The notes beneath the pieces are model-generated. The model did no database searches and had not been told where the DNA came from. It saw only the letters and a list, made by a program, of their open reading frames with translations. From positions 1 to 6,494 of the forward strand of contig JAIOPF010000377.1 of assembly GCA_021414045.1 (NCBI GenBank): DNA of 6,494 nucleotides. The letters run 5' to 3'. Of this stretch, positions 1 through 6,494 are shown one piece after another. How positions within the stretch are numbered: the stretch's first letter is position 1; the number at the start of each line of letters is the position of its first letter. A program made the position numbers and the translations under genes. Source of the DNA: Deltaproteobacteria bacterium (GTDB lineage: Bacteria > UBA10199 > DSSB01).

Positions 1-4
1 CCTT

Positions 5-874
<870 letters not shown>

Positions 875-875
875 G

Positions 876-2039
<1,164 letters not shown>

Positions 2040-2043
2040 AATT

Positions 2044-4263
<2,220 letters not shown>

Positions 4264-4267
<4 letters not shown>

Positions 4268-4311
4268 GCGCGCCTCTTGAACTTTCGGGAAAAGCCCCTG
4301 AAAAACATCAT
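4264..4311 (-). CDS. Possible 15-codon upstream ORF overlapping the icd start
   Basis: Reading the icd leader on the minus strand gives an ORF of two ATG codons and 13 more, ending in TGA. The peptide would be [15 protein letters not shown], with six Arg/Lys and four Phe. Its stop shares bases with the icd start as ATGA, the usual layout of translationally coupled genes. The preceding in-frame stop is TAG within the -10 region, so the ORF starts inside the expected transcript. Against it, the Shine-Dalgarno is poor (GAAAGA directly before the ATG), the leader before it would be only about 12-16 nt, and an ORF this short can arise by chance. I do not recognise the peptide. Confidence 0.25.
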
Positions 4312-4324
4312 TCTTTCAGAGGCG
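4268..4324 (-). promoter_or_regulatory. icd leader with possible Shine-Dalgarno-masking stem
   Basis: On the minus strand, CGCCTCT near the expected 5' end of the transcript (4318-4324) is the exact complement of AGAGGCG (4271-4277), which contains most of the icd Shine-Dalgarno. The pairing can extend by GAA with TTC past one bulged A, giving about ten base pairs. Such a stem would hide the ribosome binding site. A competing inner hairpin, CTGAAA with TTTCAG, uses part of the same region, so the leader could have alternative folds. The base pairing is seen directly. A regulatory role is inference. I recognise no known riboswitch class here. Confidence 0.3.
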
Positions 4325-4329
4325 GGCGT

Positions 4330-4359
4330 ACACTATTCAGACCCCTTTTAGGCTGTCAA
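4330..4359 (-). promoter_or_regulatory. Sigma70-type promoter of the icd-mdh-sucCD operon
   Basis: A perfect -35 hexamer TTGACA (4354-4359) is followed after 18 bp by TAGTGT (4330-4335), which keeps the T, A and final T of the -10 consensus. Transcription would start near G4323 or G4327, giving a leader of about 56-60 nt before icd. No other sequence in the 4268-4473 gap looks as good. The three downstream genes have gaps too small for separate strong promoters, so this one probably serves all four. Confidence 0.65.
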
Positions 4360-4362
4360 GCG

Positions 4363-4375
4363 CAAGTGTCACTTG
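4363..4375 (-). promoter_or_regulatory. 13-bp palindrome upstream of the icd -35 box (possible operator)
   Basis: CAAGTG-A-CACTTG on the minus strand is a perfect inverted repeat with 6-bp arms and a single central base. It ends 3 bp upstream of the TTGACA box, with its centre about 46 bp before the predicted start of transcription. That position suits an activator touching RNA polymerase or a repressor blocking the -35 region. It does not match the CRP (TGTGA/TCACA) or FNR (TTGAT/ATCAA) half-sites, so no regulator can be named. Upstream of it, 4376-4473 shows nothing I can interpret. Confidence 0.4.
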
Positions 4376-4473
4376 TTTAAGCAGGGGACGAAAAAGCGAA
4401 TATCAGCGGCTAACCTGAAAAGGAGCCGAGGAAAAAATCCAGTGAACCCGGCCATCTAGGGAGCTTGGCGGAC

Positions 4474-4524
4474 AAAATAAAAAATCCCCTGGCCGCCGAA
4501 GTCAAACGGTGGCCAGGGGATTTT
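4474..4524 (-). terminator. Intrinsic terminator of the duplicated-domain exported protein gene
   Basis: The arms at 4481-4494 and 4511-4524 are perfect 14-bp complements, with core CCCCTGGCC against GGCCAGGGG. Four more inner pairs (one G-U) at 4495-4498 with 4507-4510 leave an 8-nt loop. Read on the minus strand, the stem is followed by a T run (TTTTTTATTTT, 4474-4484, partly within the stem). It starts 18 nt after the TAA at 4543-4545. In the plus direction only TTTT follows before a C, so it should act mainly on the minus strand. It separates this gene from the icd operon promoter. Confidence 0.92.
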
Positions 4525-4542
4525 CAAACAAAAGCGGGAAAT

Positions 4543-5130
4543 TTAGCTTTTCGGCGCGGGTTCAACCGAAATGGCCAAGGCGATGGTATGCGTCACGGTC
4601 ACCATGTCGCCCTTCTTCAGGCCTTCCAAGTTCTTGGGATCCTTGGCGGTAAGGACAACGACGTTTCCGGCCGGGCCCTTCAGCTCGATTTCGGACTTCG
4701 CCATGTCCAGCTTGGTGATTTCAGCGGAAATCTCCGCTGTCTTAACTACTTCTCCGGAAGGTTTTTGGCCCGCAGGGGCCGTTTCCTTCGCGGTCACGGT
4801 TTCGGCATTAGGCTTTTCGCCCTTGGCGCGCTTGCTGATATTGAGCGCCCAAGACTTCTCTTGCTGCACGACGACCAAGTCGCCCTTCTTCACATTCTTG
4901 AAATTCTTCGCCTTCGTAGGGTCGACCTGAATCTCCATGCGAGTGCCGCCTTCACCTTCCAGAACCAGCGTGTTCTTGGCGTAATCGATTTCCAGAACCT
5001 TCGCGGTACGCGTGTTATAAGTGGTGGTGCTGGCGGCGATGGGTGCCGCGTCCTTTTTATCGCCGGCATGCAAACTCACCGGTAAGGTTAATGCCAACAC
5101 GGCAGACAGTGCCAAGAGAGAACGACTCAT
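4543..5130 (-). CDS. Exported protein with two tandem copies of a small beta-rich domain
   Basis: This is a 195-residue protein of unknown function. I chose ATG 5130 because AAGGAGG lies 5 nt upstream and a signal peptide begins there. Longer reading to a TTG at 5205 would run through the likely promoter. Residues 1-22 form a classic signal peptide: MSRS, a hydrophobic core LLALSAVLALTLP, and probable cleavage after SLHA. The mature protein should be periplasmic or secreted. It contains two related domains of about 55-60 residues at 41-99 and 131-190. Matching blocks are VLEIDYAKNTLVLEG with ITKLDMAKSEIELKG, and KKGDLVVV with KKGDMVTV. The linker at 100-130 is rich in Ala, Lys, Thr and Pro. 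The pattern of a hydrophobic strand, D-x-x-K/N, then a K-G-D-x-V turn resembles small periplasmic beta-barrel families such as DUF5666, DUF1344 or CusF-like proteins, but I cannot assign one. There is no metal-binding Cys or Met cluster. It is transcribed alone, ending at a strong terminator. Confidence 0.88.
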   Translation of the reverse strand: MSRSLLALSAVLALTLPVSLHAGDKKDAAPIAASTTTYNTRTAKVLEIDYAKNTLVLEGEGGTRMEIQVDPTKAKNFKNVKKGDLVVVQQEKSWALNISKRAKGEKPNAETVTAKETAPAGQKPSGEVVKTAEISAEITKLDMAKSEIELKGPAGNVVVLTAKDPKNLEGLKKGDMVTVTHTIALAISVEPAPKS

Positions 5131-5135
5131 GAACG

Positions 5136-5142
5136 CCTCCTT
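5136..5142 (-). promoter_or_regulatory. Strong Shine-Dalgarno deciding the start of the exported protein
   Basis: AAGGAGG on the minus strand, 5 nt before ATG 5130, is a near-ideal ribosome binding site. It selects this ATG over the in-frame TTG at 5205 and suggests efficient translation. Confidence 0.9.
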
Positions 5143-5204
5143 CAATAGGGTTTTATGGAAAACAGGGATAGCCCGGGAGAGTAAGCTTTTTGTACGATTT
5201 GGCA

Positions 5205-5234
5205 ACTATATTTATCGGGTGGCTGCAACCTTAA
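5205..5234 (-). promoter_or_regulatory. Tentative promoter of the exported protein gene
   Basis: TATAGT (5205-5210) is a good -10 box. TTAAGG (5229-5234), 18 bp upstream, is a poor -35 with three of six consensus bases. Transcription would start near 5198 with a leader of about 68 nt. A weak -35 would fit a promoter that needs an activator, and a direct repeat covers the -35. I see no clear terminator for the upstream gene in 5131-5242, so read-through is also possible. Confidence 0.35.
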
Positions 5235-5246
5235 GCGAAACCTTAA
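5227..5246 (-). repeat. Tandem direct repeat TTAAGGTT over the tentative -35
   Basis: The octamer TTAAGGTT occurs twice on the minus strand (5239-5246 and 5227-5234), separated by TCGC, for a 12-bp period. One copy spans the stop codon of the upstream gene and the other covers the tentative -35 box. Head-to-tail repeats about one helical turn apart are typical of OmpR/PhoB-type response regulator sites, but this is only a resemblance. Confidence 0.3.
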
Positions 5247-6494
5247 AGAGCATGATGGACGGTCCGAAATCCCTCGGGTGGCTCCTGGGATACTTCTTCG
5301 TATTGTCCTTCAACCAAGATAATCTCGCTGCGAGGAATGTCCGCATAATCGCGGATCTCAATTTTAGAGCCGGCACGGTACAAGCGGCCGCCGTACTCCC
5401 AATCTTGGGATAATTGGAAATATCCCAATTCACCGTCGCTCCGGTAATGCCCCGGAGAATTTTCGGGAAGCACCAAGTCCTCGCTCCAGCGGTACCTCAA
5501 GCTTGGAATGAAATGCCAATTCCAGTTGTAGGAAGCCTTCGGGGGTGGCTGCCGAAACCAGGGAGAAAAATCGCGCTTCAATCCGCCCCATTCTTCGAAA
5601 TACAGCACTGAATAGGCGGGGACTTTAATTCCTTGAATTTCTTGGGCGTCGGCCACCGGAACGATCCTTAAATTTCCATTTTCCCAAAATTTGACCGTGA
5701 CCCCTTGAGGGACTCGGATTCCTTCCAATTCAATATTCTTACTAGGGGTATAAGCCATGACCCCGGAGCGCTCGAGTTCGATCTCGGAATTCTCGAGATA
5801 ATGCCGCCCTTGAATCCACTGGCTATCGGCTAGACGTCCTAGAAGGTCGCCATGGGAAATCCACACACTTCCATGAAACAACACTCCACCCATCTCAAAA
5901 GGCCTGGAAAGGAGCACGTGTCGCACACGGCCTGCAGAATCCAAGTCTACCTGAGAACCCTTAGGCAAAAGAATGCCGTTCACCTTTTGATCTTTTTTCA
6001 GGAAATATCTCTCGGGTCCTTCATGGATCCATGCGCGAAACGATTTCCAGATCGAAACCTTTTGCTCATAGAGAGCGGCCCTATCTTCGATGCGACTTAA
6101 AGACTTCGAGGGTTGATCGACGACCAGTCCTTCGACTTCTCGATAGGGGTTGAAAGTCAAATCGATTTCTTCGGAAGCTGGAGGGAGGGCGAGCGGAGAC
6201 TTTTGCTTGGAATCGCTCCGGGATCGAAACCATTCCGCTATCTTGGAGAATACCCCGCCCAGCACCAAAGTCCCCAAGCCCCATTGCAAGAGATTGGAGG
6301 AATCGGTCGCCGCGCCAATCGAGGCCTCGGACAAATTGGAATAGGCCAAGGTCGCTATACCCGCGCCCAGGGCGCCGAGTTTCGCCAAGCCACCACCCGA
6401 CGCATGTGGATCGACTTTGGTCTCCACATTCGAAGGAGGCACCGCCACGATACGAAGACCGAAGTTATTGGCATTCGCACTGGGCTGGTAAGAG
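5243..6494 (-). CDS. Partial gene: unknown protein with hydrophobic segments and about seven ~28-residue repeats
   Basis: This is the C-terminal 416 residues of a gene whose start lies beyond the right edge. A GTG at 6448 could be read as a start, but it has no Shine-Dalgarno. The frame stays open upstream to the edge, adding SYQPSANANNFGLRI. The first internal Met is about 185 codons downstream, so a start outside is likelier. Counting from GTG 6448 as residue 1, there is a Gly/Ala-rich hydrophobic stretch at 20-38. A membrane-like helix (LLQWGLGTLVLGGVFSKIAEWF) lies at 53-74, followed by a basic patch and a Pro/Ser linker. A soluble region from about 155 onward has repeats of the form x-x-G-x-x-x-P-x-G-S-x-V, then G-x-L. 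I do not recognise the family. The NNFGLR segment at the edge faintly recalls the end of formylglycine-generating-enzyme-like domains (NNxGFR), a weak hint only. Confidence 0.75.
   Translation of the reverse strand, partial: SYQPSANANNFGLRIVAVPPSNVETKVDPHASGGGLAKLGALGAGIATLAYSNLSEASIGAATDSSNLLQWGLGTLVLGGVFSKIAEWFRSRSDSKQKSPLALPPASEEIDLTFNPYREVEGLVVDQPSKSLSRIEDRAALYEQKVSIWKSFRAWIHEGPERYFLKKDQKVNGILLPKGSQVDLDSAGRVRHVLLSRPFEMGGVLFHGSVWISHGDLLGRLADSQWIQGRHYLENSEIELERSGVMAYTPSKNIELEGIRVPQGVTVKFWENGNLRIVPVADAQEIQGIKVPAYSVLYFEEWGGLKRDFSPWFRQPPPKASYNWNWHFIPSLRYRWSEDLVLPENSPGHYRSDGELGYFQLSQDWEYGGRLYRAGSKIEIRDYADIPRSEIILVEGQYEEVSQEPPEGFRTVHHAL
5312..5986 (-). repeat. Protein-level repeat array in the right-edge gene
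   Basis: Translated on the minus strand, this stretch holds degenerate repeats starting with a hydrophobic-x-G turn. They are VNGILLPKGSQVDL, MGGVLFHGSVWIS, IQGRHYLENSEIEL, LEGIRVPQGVTVKF, IQGIKVPAYSVLYF, then after an insertion DLVLPENSPGHY, and finally YGGRLYRAGSKIEI. The turn glycines in the first five are 30, 26, 29 and 30 residues apart. Each unit continues with x-G-x-L-x-x-x-x-L. The alternating hydrophobic pattern suggests stacked beta hairpins. A Trp/Tyr/Pro-rich insertion (about 5483-5555) interrupts the array before the sixth unit. Confidence 0.6.

Noticed and set aside
4363..4375. The palindrome as a CRP or FNR site
   Set aside because: The arms CAAGTG/CACTTG and the one-base centre do not fit TGTGA-N6-TCACA or TTGAT-N4-ATCAA.
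4376..4473. A small RNA or further gene between the terminator and the icd promoter
   Set aside because: I found no stable hairpin followed by a T run, no promoter better than the icd one, and no ORF with a ribosome binding site.
4465..5085. Plus-strand frame of 206 codons through the terminator and the exported protein gene
   Set aside because: It begins inside the intrinsic terminator and opposes a gene with a clear signal peptide, Shine-Dalgarno and terminator.
5131..5205. N-terminal extension of the exported protein to a TTG at 5205
   Set aside because: It would put 25 residues before an obvious signal peptide, skip a near-perfect AAGGAGG site and overlap the likely -10 box.
6446..6448. 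GTG at 6448 as the true start of the right-edge gene
   Set aside because: No Shine-Dalgarno precedes it, and the frame is open upstream to the window edge with plausible coding sequence. It remains possible but is less likely than a start outside.

Overview
The window reads as one side of a bacterial chromosome: every gene I accept lies on the minus strand, so transcription runs from high to low coordinates. Coding density is high and base composition moderately GC-rich. I see no mobile element, tRNA, rRNA or CRISPR array. The order icd-mdh-sucC-sucD is one I associate with Myxococcus and other deltaproteobacteria-like lineages. With the GC level and the lineage-specific proteins beside it, this suggests an aerobic or respiring member of that broad group. 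The taxonomic call is an inference and is weak.

Region 1 (5-4375) is a four-gene tricarboxylic acid cycle operon with its control region. A sigma70-like promoter (TTGACA, 18 bp, TAGTGT) at 4330-4359 has a 13-bp palindrome three bases upstream of its -35 box. It drives a short leader and then icd (NADP isocitrate dehydrogenase), mdh (LDH-like malate dehydrogenase), sucC and sucD (the two subunits of succinyl-CoA synthetase). Gaps are 43, 4 and 1 nt, so the last three genes are tightly packed. Together they make NADPH and 2-oxoglutarate from isocitrate, ATP and succinate from succinyl-CoA, and oxaloacetate and NADH from malate. The 2-oxoglutarate dehydrogenase that links the first two steps is not in the window. 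The icd leader has two unexpected features. One is a possible stem that would hide the icd ribosome binding site. The other is a 15-codon basic upstream ORF whose stop overlaps the icd start as ATGA.

Region 2 (4474-5246) holds a 195-residue exported protein made of two tandem copies of a small beta-rich domain. It has its own strong Shine-Dalgarno sequence, a tentative promoter and a long intrinsic terminator.

Region 3 (5243-6494) is the 3' part of a gene that runs off the right edge. It encodes hydrophobic segments followed by about seven degenerate repeats of roughly 28 residues. I do not recognise the family. Parts of this gene look less GC-rich than the TCA operon.

Most of the window is ordinary metabolism. 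The items most worth a second look are the icd leader (upstream ORF, stem and palindrome), a Gly-to-Val change in the substrate loop of SucC, and the repeat protein at the right edge.
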